A stretch of DNA of 60,770 nt. Origin: Candidatus Gastranaerophilales bacterium (lineage in GTDB: Bacteria; Cyanobacteriota; Vampirovibrionia; Gastranaerophilales; Gastranaerophilaceae). Made by a program: the position numbers and the translations under genes. This document shows, one piece after another, positions 8,566-18,215 of the stretch; position 1 is the stretch's first letter, and each line of letters begins with the position of its first letter. The notes under the pieces were generated by a model. That model saw only the letters and a program-made list of their open reading frames with translations. It did no database searches and had not been told where the DNA came from. The stretch covers positions 1 to 60,770 of the forward strand of contig CALUTG010000006.1 of assembly GCA_944323615.1 (NCBI GenBank), in the 5' to 3' direction.

Positions 8566-9344
8566 TGGAACAGTTTCTAAACCAGATAGCAATATTATTT
8601 CCGGAATTTGAACGCTGGTTTAGCGCAGGTTTTATTGTGTTTGCGCGGCTTCTGGGATTTATAAGATTTGCGCCGGTTTTTAACAGGAGGGAGATTAATA
8701 CAATAGTTAAACTTGCGTTGGCACTGTTATTAACTATGATGATAACCCCTGTTTTACATCCGGCAGCACCGCCCGGAGATGTATCTCCGATACTTTTATG
8801 GGTTCTTAATTTCGCTGTTGGAGCTATTATCGGATATATTGCCCAGCTTCTTATTCTGGCAATAGAAGCCGGCGGAGATATGATAAACACTCAGATGGGG
8901 CTTTCTTCTGCGATGGTTATGGATCCGACGACTAACAGCCAGACTTCAATTTTAAGCAGAATGATTACGCTTCTCGGGCTGGTTATTTTTATGCAAATCG
9001 GAGGCATGTATTGGCTTTTCAACGCTCTTGTAAGAAGTTTTCAGATATTTCCTATTTATGCGGTTCAAATACCTTTGGAACAAATTATTAATATAGATTA
9101 TCTGGTTAAAACAACATCAAATGTTTTGTATGTAGGCTTGCAGATTGCGTCACCTATTCTTCTTGCGACATTGGGGCAGGATATAATTCTTGGGGTAATT
9201 TCAAAAACAGCACCGCAGGTAAACGTGTTTCAGTTAAGCTTCCTGTTTAAACCGGTTTTTGGCGCCGCAATTATGATATGGATTCTGCCTATGCTTGTGA
9301 ATGTAATTTCGGATTTCTTTTTATCTTTTTCCGGAATATACTAA
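8565..9344 (+). CDS. fliR: Flagellar export-gate protein FliR
   Basis: A 259-aa multi-span membrane protein with FliR features: FARLLGFIRFAPVFNRREIN near the N-terminus, then AGGDMINTQMGLSSAMVMDPTTN, the conserved FliR loop. It completes the FliP5-Q4-R1 gate. The start is GTG, overlapping the previous stop by one base (TAGTG) behind a strong AAGGAGGG site. No flhB or flhA follows; the next gene is convergent 12 bases away. Confidence 0.93.
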   Translation: MEQFLNQIAILFPEFERWFSAGFIVFARLLGFIRFAPVFNRREINTIVKLALALLLTMMITPVLHPAAPPGDVSPILLWVLNFAVGAIIGYIAQLLILAIEAGGDMINTQMGLSSAMVMDPTTNSQTSILSRMITLLGLVIFMQIGGMYWLFNALVRSFQIFPIYAVQIPLEQIINIDYLVKTTSNVLYVGLQIASPILLATLGQDIILGVISKTAPQVNVFQLSFLFKPVFGAAIMIWILPMLVNVISDFFLSFSGIY

Positions 9345-9355
9345 AAATTTGGAAA

Positions 9356-11572
9356 TTAATCTCTCGTCATTGAGAGCAAAATTTCCTGCGGGATATATGT
9401 ATTTTTCACTCCCATATCCGTATTAGCCATGAAAAATTCAATTGTTTCGCCTTTTTCGACCCCAATTGTATCAAAAGGGATGGTAATATCTATAACATCT
9501 TTGTATTCAATCTTTATTTTATCAGGGCTGGTTAAAGTCCACATGTTAGGATGCAGGACTTTTGTAAGCCTTGGAGGATAAAGAGTATCTTTGACAAGGG
9601 TAAGGGTTAGTTCATCTTCAAATTTTTCTCTGAGAATCGGATACGGATTATCCGTTTTACTTATCAGCCTTATATAAGCTCTGTTTCCGATACGTGTTGC
9701 ATTACGGATATAAACATAAAACTGATTAATTCTTTCAATAAAACTGATTTCTCCGGAACCTTTATTAATATGCAGCCTGAAATACATATTTTCGCTATCA
9801 CATCCGAAATGAATTTTATCGACATTTTTACTTTCTCTATATACAGGTCCGTCAAGCATACTTATATTTCCGGAGTAATACCAATCATCGTAACTGGAAA
9901 TTAAGCCGTCCATTCTTGGTGAAATCGGTCTTGACGGATGTTTAAACGGCATTTCATACGTAGTTATTAAAGATATGTCAAGTTTTTCCGGCGGAGTCAT
10001 ACCTAGAATCATATAGACATTTTTCAAATGTTCCCTGAACATATAATCAAAAACAAAATCCTGTCCTGAATTATTAGGTTCACCGTACCACCAGAACCAG
10101 TCGCTGCCCTCTGCAATAAAAAGTTCTCTTCTTGCAGCTTCAATATTAGAATGGTGCTTGTTTTCTTTTACAAAAGTTTCAAAATCATCTTTCGTTGTTT
10201 TAAGATAAGCCCAGGCTTTGTTTTTAGTAGATTCTCCTATCCAATATTGGAAAGTTCTGTCAATCCATGAACCTGAATAAATTTTATTTAGAGGTTTTTT
10301 ATGCTTATCATTTTCTATATAGTCTGAGATTAACACCGTTTCAAGAGAATCATCATTTTCAATCAGAGAATAAATCCTCTCGAGAAAATCATTCCCGTCG
10401 TTTTGATAATTTTCCCAGCAGTTTTCACAGTCAAGTGAAATAGTTAAAAGATGTGAAGCATCAGGAGATACAAGAAGTTTGCTTTGAATAACCTTAATTT
10501 TGTCAAATAAATCATCCGCAGCCATTTTAGAATCAATTCCCGCATATTCAAAATTAATCAGGTTAGGAATATTTCTGTCTCTAAAAATTATATCAATAGG
10601 TGCACCCTGATACTCATATACTTTTAAAAGATGATAAGGATCATTTAAATTACCTTTAAAATCTCTGATAAAATCAAAGTTAATAGAACTTGCAAGCACA
10701 CATTCATCAGAAATAGTCCATTTTATGCCTTCTTTAGCAAGAATATTAAATGTTTTCGGCCCTACACACAATTCAGGAGGCCAAAATCCTTTGGGCCGGA
10801 CCCCAAACACTTCTTCAATTCTATCAAGTGCACGTTTCACTTGTTCTTTAGCATCATCAAACATACCCAGAGAGGCAGGAAGCCCTTCTGTTGTTATAAC
10901 AGACTTTATAGATGTTTTTATATCTGCAAGAATAGGAAGAATGACGTGATAATAAGGGCTGGTTGTTAATTCAATTCTGCCTTCTTCAATATATTTTTTA
11001 TAAGTCGGAATAATTTCACGTATAATATCGCGTTGGATATTAATAATTTCAATTCTGTCTTCCAGAGTATAGTTATATTGTTTATCCCAAAGTTCTTGCA
11101 GTCTGGGATATCTTTTATAATGAACCGGATCTATCCAGACAAGATTGAAAAGTGCAGTCAAATCCGACAAATCTTGTTCAGAAAAGTCCTCAAGATTACA
11201 AATATCACTTGAAAACCGTTTTTGATAAAGCCTTTTATAATTCTCACTTTTATAGATCATTGTTTCATACTTGGAACTAAAAAAGTTATTCAGAATAAAA
11301 GATTTTTCCTCTTCGCTCATAGAACCCACATCCGTAGTTGTAAGTTCCGAATGAATATCATTAGCACCGTCAGAATATGCAATAATAGTATCCAAAAGAG
11401 CGGGCACTATATCAAAATTTAATTTAAGCTTTGGATATCTATCCAGAAATAATGCCATATCAAGATAATCTTTTACGGCATGAAGTCTCGCCCAAGGCAT
11501 TAAATAAGTACCTTCAATTTCATATACCGGTTGATGCATGTGCCAATAAAAGGCTATTGATAACTTTTTCAC
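9356..11572 (-). CDS. GH57 alpha-glucan hydrolase/transferase
   Basis: A 738-aa enzyme of glycoside hydrolase family 57, whose members act on alpha-glucans such as starch or glycogen. All core motifs are visible: HMHQP (residues 11-15), TTSPYYH (about 203-209), GFWPPEL with nucleophile Glu267, and SLDCENCWE with acid Asp381. The C-terminal about 200 residues look like an added beta-rich domain. There is no signal peptide, so the enzyme is probably cytoplasmic and acts in storage-glucan turnover. Amylase and amylopullulanase-type specificity cannot be told apart here. The start is GTG, with GGAG nine bases upstream inside a palindrome. Confidence 0.88.
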   Translation of the reverse strand: MKKLSIAFYWHMHQPVYEIEGTYLMPWARLHAVKDYLDMALFLDRYPKLKLNFDIVPALLDTIIAYSDGANDIHSELTTTDVGSMSEEEKSFILNNFFSSKYETMIYKSENYKRLYQKRFSSDICNLEDFSEQDLSDLTALFNLVWIDPVHYKRYPRLQELWDKQYNYTLEDRIEIINIQRDIIREIIPTYKKYIEEGRIELTTSPYYHVILPILADIKTSIKSVITTEGLPASLGMFDDAKEQVKRALDRIEEVFGVRPKGFWPPELCVGPKTFNILAKEGIKWTISDECVLASSINFDFIRDFKGNLNDPYHLLKVYEYQGAPIDIIFRDRNIPNLINFEYAGIDSKMAADDLFDKIKVIQSKLLVSPDASHLLTISLDCENCWENYQNDGNDFLERIYSLIENDDSLETVLISDYIENDKHKKPLNKIYSGSWIDRTFQYWIGESTKNKAWAYLKTTKDDFETFVKENKHHSNIEAARRELFIAEGSDWFWWYGEPNNSGQDFVFDYMFREHLKNVYMILGMTPPEKLDISLITTYEMPFKHPSRPISPRMDGLISSYDDWYYSGNISMLDGPVYRESKNVDKIHFGCDSENMYFRLHINKGSGEISFIERINQFYVYIRNATRIGNRAYIRLISKTDNPYPILREKFEDELTLTLVKDTLYPPRLTKVLHPNMWTLTSPDKIKIEYKDVIDITIPFDTIGVEKGETIEFFMANTDMGVKNTYIPQEILLSMTRD

Positions 11573-11621
11573 ACTAAACTCCGTTTAGTAAGAGTATACT
11601 AGAAATAATTTACTTCCGCAA
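11573..11621 (-). promoter_or_regulatory. GH57 promoter with operator-like palindrome over the ribosome site
   Basis: Minus strand: TTGCGG (11621-11616), 17 bases, TATACT (11598-11593), then the perfect 17-base palindrome ACTAAAC-GGA-GTTTAGT (11589-11573) running directly into the GTG start. The GGAG of the ribosome site lies at its centre. It could be a repressor operator or an mRNA hairpin hiding the ribosome site. Confidence 0.65.
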
Positions 11622-11650
11622 GTAATATAAAGCAATCCGATATAAGTCAA

Positions 11651-12766
11651 TTATTTCCCAATTGATTTTAAATATTCAACAATTTTAGCTGTTGCATCAA
11701 ATCTGGCAAGATGGGATGAATTCTGTTTAAGATAATTCATCTTAACCGGATTTTCAAGAAGCTCAAGAATAGTTTCTCTGAGTTTATTCGGCTCAAGTTC
11801 TTTATCTTCAAGATAAATACATGCACCCATTTCAAGAAAATATTTTGCATTGATTCTCTGATGATTTGCTGCTGCGTACGGAAACGGTACCAGAATAGGA
11901 GCGGCAGCGCTTGCACTGATCTCGGAAAGGCTTAAAGAACCGGCACGCGAAATTACTATGTCGCTTGCTTTTAATACGGAAACCATATCCATAAAGTAAG
12001 GTTTAATAAGCAGGTTTTTATCCTGTTCCCAGCCGGGATAAATAAGTTTAAGTTTCTCTATAACTTCATCATAGTTTTTCTTACCGGTTTGAAAAATTAC
12101 TTGCAGTCTGTTTTCCTGCGAGAATTCTTTAATAAGTTCAACTACGGTATTGTTAATAGCTTTAGCACCCTGTGAGCCGCCCATGATACAAAGAGTCAGC
12201 CTGTTTTCAAGCCCGAGTTTTTCTCTGGCTTCTTCTTTAGTAAGCGTTTCAAAGTCCGCTCTTATCGGGTTTCCCGTAACAATTGAATTTTTATTCGGAA
12301 TAAATTTCTTTGCTTTTTCAAACGCGAGTGAAACGTATTTTGCTCTTTTACATAACCTTCTTGTAACAAGCCCCGGCATAGCATCGCAATCGTGCATCAT
12401 ATAAGGGGTTTTGGTTATGATACAGGCAAAAATCATTGGTGCTGAAACATATCCTCCTGTTGCAAAAACAGCATCAGGCTTATATTTTTGGATATATCTC
12501 ATTGAACGTAAAACAGCTTTAACAAGCTTTATTCCCCAGATAAAAATTTTCGGGTTTAAACCTCTCGGCATTCCTTTTACACTTACGTGAAGGAATTTGT
12601 ACCCTTTTTTAGAAGCAAGTTCAAATTCCATGTTTCTTTTGTTGCCGACATAATAAACCTTGTTTCCTTCTGCGCTTAATGCATCAGCAACAGCCATAGC
12701 CGGGTAAATGTGTCCGCCTGTTCCGCCTCCGGTGACGAAATAGACTTTATTGTATGCTTCTGACAT
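11651..12766 (-). CDS. murG: UDP-GlcNAc:undecaprenyl-PP-MurNAc-pentapeptide transferase MurG
   Basis: Adds GlcNAc to lipid I to make lipid II, at the inner face of the cytoplasmic membrane. GT-B fold with the glycine-rich N-terminal loop VTGGGTGGHIYPA (10-22), GGYVSAP, MHDCDAMPGLVTR, MGGSQGAKAIN and the SRAGSLSLSEI/AANHQ donor-site motifs. At 371 aa it has the normal length. It overlaps the end of ftsW by about 20 bases and is the last gene of a murD-ftsW-murG run, the classic division/cell-wall order. Confidence 0.97.
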   Translation of the reverse strand: MSEAYNKVYFVTGGGTGGHIYPAMAVADALSAEGNKVYYVGNKRNMEFELASKKGYKFLHVSVKGMPRGLNPKIFIWGIKLVKAVLRSMRYIQKYKPDAVFATGGYVSAPMIFACIITKTPYMMHDCDAMPGLVTRRLCKRAKYVSLAFEKAKKFIPNKNSIVTGNPIRADFETLTKEEAREKLGLENRLTLCIMGGSQGAKAINNTVVELIKEFSQENRLQVIFQTGKKNYDEVIEKLKLIYPGWEQDKNLLIKPYFMDMVSVLKASDIVISRAGSLSLSEISASAAAPILVPFPYAAANHQRINAKYFLEMGACIYLEDKELEPNKLRETILELLENPVKMNYLKQNSSHLARFDATAKIVEYLKSIGK

Positions 12767-13904
12767 TTGTATAATTCCTTATCCTTTTCACGTTATCTTT
12801 TGATATATTCAATAAAATTCCAACCATCCACAATGATACCATAATAGAAGATCCACCGTAACTGATAAACGGCATAGGGACCCCGGTTGCGGGAACAAAA
12901 GAACTTGCAACCCACATATTTAAAAATCCTTGAAAACATATTGAGAATGTTAATCCCAGTGCAAGAAGTTTCCCGTACATATCCTGACATTTTGTAGCAA
13001 TCAGGAAACCTCTTTGTAAAATTGTCCAGAAAAGACAAACTATTAAAAGACATCCTATAAACCCGTGTTCTTCTCCGATTACGGCAAATATAAAGTCTGT
13101 ATGGGCTTCAGGAAGCCATGCCAGTTTTTGCTTTGAGCTTCCGTATCCTACCCCGTAAAGTCCGCCTGATGCAAACGCTACAAGGGATTGAATAATATTA
13201 TAGCCGGCACCTAATGGATCTGCTTCCGGATGGAGCCAGGTTGTAATACGTGCGGATTGATATCCTCTCAAACCTTTTAGTAAAAGCAGAGGTATAAAAC
13301 AAGCACCGCCGAAAAGTATTAATTGAATTGAACCTCCGGCGCATAAAAAAATTGCAACGGAAGTAAAAAGTAATAACAGCAGCATACTTAAGTTTGGCTG
13401 CATGTAAATAAGCGCCATCATTATAAGTATAGGAATAAATGCGGTTGCCATTTTATTCCCGTCAAAAATATCCGTATTTCTGTAGAAAACTCCCGCAAGA
13501 AGCATTACGACGACAGGTTTTGCAAACTCTGACGGCTGCAGGCTCAGAGGTCCTAAATTTATCCATCTTTGAGCACCGTTAACCGTTACACCGGCTACTT
13601 TTACCAGAATAAGCATTATTATTACAAATGCCGCAAACGGAAGAGTGTAAGTCATTAATTTTTTATAGTGGAAATTAGATAAAAAGCGGAGACCGATAAA
13701 TCCGATAACTGCGCCAAAAAGCTGCTGAATAAGAAATCTTGCCGGATTAAGCCCCATTTCAATACACTTAGGTGCGCTTGCCGAGAATATTGCCATCAGT
13801 CCGATTACAACAAGGAAAATTACCGCAATCAAAAGAGGTCTGTCTGATTGCATATTTTGAGTACTTATTTTTTCGCTTTGAAATTCGCTATTTTGATAAG
13901 ACAT
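12747..13904 (-). CDS. ftsW: SEDS peptidoglycan polymerase FtsW
   Basis: Polytopic SEDS glycosyltransferase for septal peptidoglycan. Motifs: IFSASAP in TM1, GAQRWINLGPLSLQPSEFAKP, PEAHTDFIFAVIGEEHGF, and PFISYGGSSIMV near the C-terminus. The frame extends upstream to 13952, but that would overlap murD by 65 bases. The ATG at 13904 (MSYQNSEF) overlaps the murD stop by only 17 bases and gives a 385-aa protein, so I prefer it. It works with the class B PBP encoded at 30608. Confidence 0.95.
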   Translation of the reverse strand: MSYQNSEFQSEKISTQNMQSDRPLLIAVIFLVVIGLMAIFSASAPKCIEMGLNPARFLIQQLFGAVIGFIGLRFLSNFHYKKLMTYTLPFAAFVIIMLILVKVAGVTVNGAQRWINLGPLSLQPSEFAKPVVVMLLAGVFYRNTDIFDGNKMATAFIPILIMMALIYMQPNLSMLLLLLFTSVAIFLCAGGSIQLILFGGACFIPLLLLKGLRGYQSARITTWLHPEADPLGAGYNIIQSLVAFASGGLYGVGYGSSKQKLAWLPEAHTDFIFAVIGEEHGFIGCLLIVCLFWTILQRGFLIATKCQDMYGKLLALGLTFSICFQGFLNMWVASSFVPATGVPMPFISYGGSSIMVSLWMVGILLNISKDNVKRIRNYTNVRSIQ

Positions 13905-15216
13905 ACTCTTTAAAAACTTCTCCTCTGTGTTCGTAACTGTTGAACATATCAAAGCTTGCGCAGGCAGGTGAAAGCAATACTACATCAGGTTTAAGTTCTA
14001 TTGCTTTATCAACCGCTTCTTCAAGCGAGTCTGCATTTATTATATTACTAAAACCGTTTTTCCTTAAGTTTTCTTCAAACCTTTGAGCTGCTTCTCCTAT
14101 GAGAAATACGGTTTTAATATGTTTATTAATTGATTGGCACATCTGAGTCAGGTCGGTATTTTTGTCTCTTCCGCCCAGAATAAGTGCTGTGTCAACTCCG
14201 TTAAATGAATCTATTGCAACGATTGAAGCCTCCGGATTAGTTGCTTTGGAGTCATTATAGAATGTAATTCCGTCCATAACCCTGACTTTTTCAAGTCTGT
14301 GCTCCGGAGCTTTGAAAGTCATAATACCCTTTTTAATTTCTTCATTCTTCATGCCGGCAATCTCTGCGCAAATAATTCCGCACATAATATTTTGATAGTT
14401 ATGATGACCGACAAGAGGACATTCATCAAGTGTAATTATCCTCTCTTCCTGACCGCCGGTTTTATACCAGATAGCATTATCTTTAATATAGCAAGCATTT
14501 GGAGCATCTTCCGTATCAAAAAGAAAAACTTTTGATGAGGTGCATTTTTTAGAAAACTCAAGAAGTTTTTCATCTTTGGCATTCAAAATTGCATATTCCG
14601 GTGCTTGTTTATCCAAAAATAATTTAGCTTTAGCATTGAAATAATTTTCTAACCCTTCATGCCAGTCAATATGATCCGGAGTAAAATTTGTCCAGCAGGA
14701 AATAAGGGGTTTAAAATCAACGGTCATTGCTGCCTGATAAGAACTTATCTCACATACTAAATAGTTGTTATTTTCATCCAGAAGAGATGTCGGAGGAACT
14801 CCTATATTCCCGCAAAACGGAGCTTTATATTTTCTGTTCAGGATATGAGAAACCAGAGCAGTTGTAGTTGTTTTACCGTTCGTTCCGGTTATTGCAATAA
14901 AAGGAGTTTTTGTATTTCTGTAAGCTAATTCAATTTCAGAAATTACAGGAATTTCTTTCTCCTTGAGTTTTTGCATAATTCCTGCTTTTGGCGGGATTCC
15001 CGGACTTGTTATTGCAAAAGACGAGCCTGAAACAAAGTTTTCGCTGTGTTCTCCGTATTCGACATTTATACCAAGCTTTCTAAGTTCCTCAACTTTTGCC
15101 GTATCGACATCGGATTTAGACTCGGTCAGGTATACGTTATACCCTTTTTTCTTAAGAAATTTTGCTGCTGATATTCCGCTTTTTGAAAGCCCCAGAACCA
15201 ATACTTTTTCTGACAT
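13888..15216 (-). CDS. murD: UDP-MurNAc-L-alanine:D-glutamate ligase MurD
   Basis: Cytoplasmic Mur ligase adding D-Glu to UDP-MurNAc-Ala. It shows an N-terminal UDP-binding Rossmann segment (VLVLGLSKSGISAAKFL), the P-loop ITGTNGKTTTTALV, TNFTPDHIDWH, and the C-terminal NDSKATNPEAS and LLSPACASFDMF signatures diagnostic for MurD. An in-frame GTG nine bases upstream is possible, but the GGAGAG site fits the ATG at 15216 better. It lies 64 bases after nuoN with no obvious terminator, so read-through from the nuo operon is possible. Confidence 0.96.
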   Translation of the reverse strand: MSEKVLVLGLSKSGISAAKFLKKKGYNVYLTESKSDVDTAKVEELRKLGINVEYGEHSENFVSGSSFAITSPGIPPKAGIMQKLKEKEIPVISEIELAYRNTKTPFIAITGTNGKTTTTALVSHILNRKYKAPFCGNIGVPPTSLLDENNNYLVCEISSYQAAMTVDFKPLISCWTNFTPDHIDWHEGLENYFNAKAKLFLDKQAPEYAILNAKDEKLLEFSKKCTSSKVFLFDTEDAPNACYIKDNAIWYKTGGQEERIITLDECPLVGHHNYQNIMCGIICAEIAGMKNEEIKKGIMTFKAPEHRLEKVRVMDGITFYNDSKATNPEASIVAIDSFNGVDTALILGGRDKNTDLTQMCQSINKHIKTVFLIGEAAQRFEENLRKNGFSNIINADSLEEAVDKAIELKPDVVLLSPACASFDMFNSYEHRGEVFKEYVLSK

Positions 15217-15280
15217 AATATGCACTCTCCGATAAAAAATATTCTACTCCAAAAAAGAGAGAAAGAAAATAATCTTTTAC

Positions 15281-16717
15281 CTAAATGTTATATGCAATAA
15301 GTCTGCAAAGTTCAATTAACTTTTCCGGATATACCCCTATTAAAACAGTTACAGCCGTGCAGAATATAAGTACAAATTTCTGGGAATAAACCGCATTTAA
15401 TACTTTTACTCCCGCATTCCCGTCGCATTTTGTAAACATAGGAGTTATAAGCTTCAAATAATAATAAAGCGCAACTACTGTTAATATTAAAAGTGCAAGC
15501 AAAAACGGTACAAAAATCAAACCTGAATTTGCAATCGCCGTAAAAAGATAAATCTTAGCCACAAAACCTGATGTTATAGGGAAACCGGCGAGTGCTATAA
15601 TAGAAATTCCGTACGCTCCCGCTAAAAGCTTGTTTTTATGAAATAATCCTAAGAAATTTTCTACCCTCTCTCCAACCAGATTGGATTCCGTTATATTCAA
15701 AAACGCAAATACCGCTATATTCATTAATGAATAACAAATCAGATAAAATATTACTGTAGAAAGATTATAAACAGAAACAAGACTTGCCGCCAAAAGTACG
15801 TAAGATGCGTTAGCAGATGCCGAACAGGCAAGAATAACTTTAACATTCTTTTCCCGTATAGCATAAGTGTTTGCCCAAAGAGCGGTCACAAGAGCTATTA
15901 TTAAAATCACAAAAGTAAGTTCAAAACTGCTGCTCAAAGGAAATACCAGCAGCCTGCAAAGTATTCCGAAAAGTGCAAGTTTAGGTATAGTGGACAAAAA
16001 CGCAAGCATAGAAGTTTCTGTTCCTTTATAAACATCAATAATCCAATTGGCAAAAGGAAACACAGCCAATTTTGAAACAAGCCCGAGAACCGTAAGCACA
16101 GAAGCAAATACATAAATTAGAGATGTTTCCTGTTCAACAACTATTTCATAAATTTCCGAAAGGTTAAGGGTCGATGTAATCCCGTAAAGATACGATACTC
16201 CAAACAAAAATACTCCGCTTGATACCGCACTTGTTATGAGATACTTAAACGCAGCTTCTTTAGAATAATAACCTCTTTTTGCGGAGATTAAAAAATAGGC
16301 AGGAAAACTTAGTAATTCAAGCGAAATAAACAAAGTCAAAAAATCGTTTGCCGATACAATATTCATCCCGCCGAGAATTCCCGTTAATAATACCGCCTGA
16401 AATGTATAAGCATTCTGTTTATTTTCCCTTATTAAATTTCTGGTTAAAAGTACAACAAAAAATCCGCACAAGAGGATTACGAACTGAAACAACAAAGTAT
16501 AACTGTCTGACATTATCGAGTTTTTGAAAGCAAAGTACTGCGGCTCTGTCTGAACAGTTGCTAAAAGGACTATACTTAAAGATATTCCGAGAGCCGAAAC
16601 AAGTCTTGAATATTTAAAATACCTCGGTGAGAGAAACATTGAACACAAAAGCTGGATAAGTATAAATATTCCCAAACATATTTGCGGCAACAATATATTA
16701 AAAATATCATTAATCAT
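15281..16717 (-). CDS. nuoN: Complex I subunit NuoN (proton-pumping antiporter-like)
   Basis: A 478-aa multi-span membrane protein, last of the nuo run. The antiporter-like core has the conserved lysine and glutamate helices (SKLAVFPFANWIIDVYKGTETSMLAFLS with the following PKLALFGIL), typical of NuoN/NdhB. It is one of three pumping subunits. The start is ATG with AGGAGCATAAGG upstream overlapping the nuoM stop; the nuoM-nuoN gap is three bases. Confidence 0.95.
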   Translation of the reverse strand: MINDIFNILLPQICLGIFILIQLLCSMFLSPRYFKYSRLVSALGISLSIVLLATVQTEPQYFAFKNSIMSDSYTLLFQFVILLCGFFVVLLTRNLIRENKQNAYTFQAVLLTGILGGMNIVSANDFLTLFISLELLSFPAYFLISAKRGYYSKEAAFKYLITSAVSSGVFLFGVSYLYGITSTLNLSEIYEIVVEQETSLIYVFASVLTVLGLVSKLAVFPFANWIIDVYKGTETSMLAFLSTIPKLALFGILCRLLVFPLSSSFELTFVILIIALVTALWANTYAIREKNVKVILACSASANASYVLLAASLVSVYNLSTVIFYLICYSLMNIAVFAFLNITESNLVGERVENFLGLFHKNKLLAGAYGISIIALAGFPITSGFVAKIYLFTAIANSGLIFVPFLLALLILTVVALYYYLKLITPMFTKCDGNAGVKVLNAVYSQKFVLIFCTAVTVLIGVYPEKLIELCRLIAYNI

Positions 16718-16720
16718 ACC

Positions 16721-18205
16721 TTATGCTCCTATAAGATTTAATATTGCCATCGGGAAAAGTCCAAAAATTACCAGCCCCGCAGTGATTGATGCAAGAACAA
16801 CAAATTCATGCACCGAAATATCATTAATCTTCTCAAACTCTTCATTTATTCTGCCAAAGAATCCTGAATGCAAGAATTTTAGCATATAGCAAGAACTTAT
16901 TATTAACAGCGGAAGTGAGAAGATTGAAACAAATTTCAATACGTCTGAAATTTCGGAGAATAGCGCAGAAATCATAGTTAAGATTTCACCTATAAACGGA
17001 GCAAACGCCGGAACTCCTATAGAAGCCATAACGATAAGTACGCTAAACCCGAAAAGTCTCGGCATTTTGCTTGCTATTCCGCCCAGAGAATTTATATCTC
17101 TGGTTTTACACCTCAGATAAACTATTCCGCAGATCATAAACAAGCCCGATGTTACAAGAGCATGAGCAACCATGTGGAACACTGATGCCGATAATCCGAG
17201 CTGGTTATAAGCGCACAACCCCAGAAGAATCAGTCCCATATTGGAAATACTTGAATACGCTACAATTCTTTTTATATCAGTCTGAGTATAAGCTACAAAT
17301 GCCGTATATATAATATTTATCAAAGCAAATACCGCAAGAAGAGGCGCTATACTAATAAAAGATTCCGGCATAATCTGATAATTAAACCTAAATATACCAT
17401 AAGCCCCCGTTTTTAAAAGGATTCCTGCAAGCACCATGCTAATAGGAGTAGGGGCATTTGTATGCGCATCCGGAAGCCATGTGTGCAAAGGTATAATAGG
17501 AAGTTTTACGCCAAAACCTATTAAGAAACAAACGGCTATTAAGGTTTGTATTCCGTCAGGAATCGAATTATCCATTATCTCTAAAAAGTCTGCCGACAAT
17601 ACTCCGTTTGAAACATAGTTATAATAATGCAAAAGAAGTATCCCGAGCAGCATAAACATACTTCCTAAAAAAGTAAAGAGTACAAACTTCACTGCAGATT
17701 TTTTGTGATTGTCATTATAGCCGACACCCCAATCCCCGCCAATCAGGAAGTATGCAGGAATAAGTTCCAGCTCCCAGAACATAAAGAACATAAACATGTC
17801 TGCTGATGTAAATATTCCTAAAATTGCAAACATTAAGAATAAAAGCATAGAATAATAAAACTTATGGTTTTTTCTTATATTAATCTTGCTTGAAATTGAA
17901 GACATAAGAAAAACAAAAGATGTTAAAGTCGTTAATATCAAACCTATTCCGTCCAAACGAAATTTAAATTTTATCCCCAGTGATTGAATCCAGTCCAGCC
18001 CAAAGAAATGAAGCTGGCTTTCATAAGGATTTGCACTATTATAGAATATCAGCATTAAAATCATATATGCAAAATGAAATCCTATAACCCCTTTAGCAAA
18101 ACGTCTTATTGATATCTCGTTGCTTGTAAAAAGCGGAGACATAATAAGAAGCGATGCCGCAAGCGGTAAGAATACTAAAAACGGTATTGATAAGAACATT
18201 TCCAT
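16721..18205 (-). CDS. nuoM: Complex I subunit NuoM (proton-pumping antiporter-like)
   Basis: A 494-aa polytopic protein. FWELELIPAYFLIG carries the conserved membrane glutamate. KLPIIPLHTWLPDAHTNAP and ISMVLAGILLKTGAYG are the NuoM hallmark, and DIKRIVAYSSISNMG follows. It forms the middle pumping module of the membrane arm. It starts ten bases after nuoL ends. Confidence 0.97.
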   Translation of the reverse strand: MEMFLSIPFLVFLPLAASLLIMSPLFTSNEISIRRFAKGVIGFHFAYMILMLIFYNSANPYESQLHFFGLDWIQSLGIKFKFRLDGIGLILTTLTSFVFLMSSISSKINIRKNHKFYYSMLLFLMFAILGIFTSADMFMFFMFWELELIPAYFLIGGDWGVGYNDNHKKSAVKFVLFTFLGSMFMLLGILLLHYYNYVSNGVLSADFLEIMDNSIPDGIQTLIAVCFLIGFGVKLPIIPLHTWLPDAHTNAPTPISMVLAGILLKTGAYGIFRFNYQIMPESFISIAPLLAVFALINIIYTAFVAYTQTDIKRIVAYSSISNMGLILLGLCAYNQLGLSASVFHMVAHALVTSGLFMICGIVYLRCKTRDINSLGGIASKMPRLFGFSVLIVMASIGVPAFAPFIGEILTMISALFSEISDVLKFVSIFSLPLLIISSCYMLKFLHSGFFGRINEEFEKINDISVHEFVVLASITAGLVIFGLFPMAILNLIGA

Positions 18206-18215
18206 ATTATTTTCC

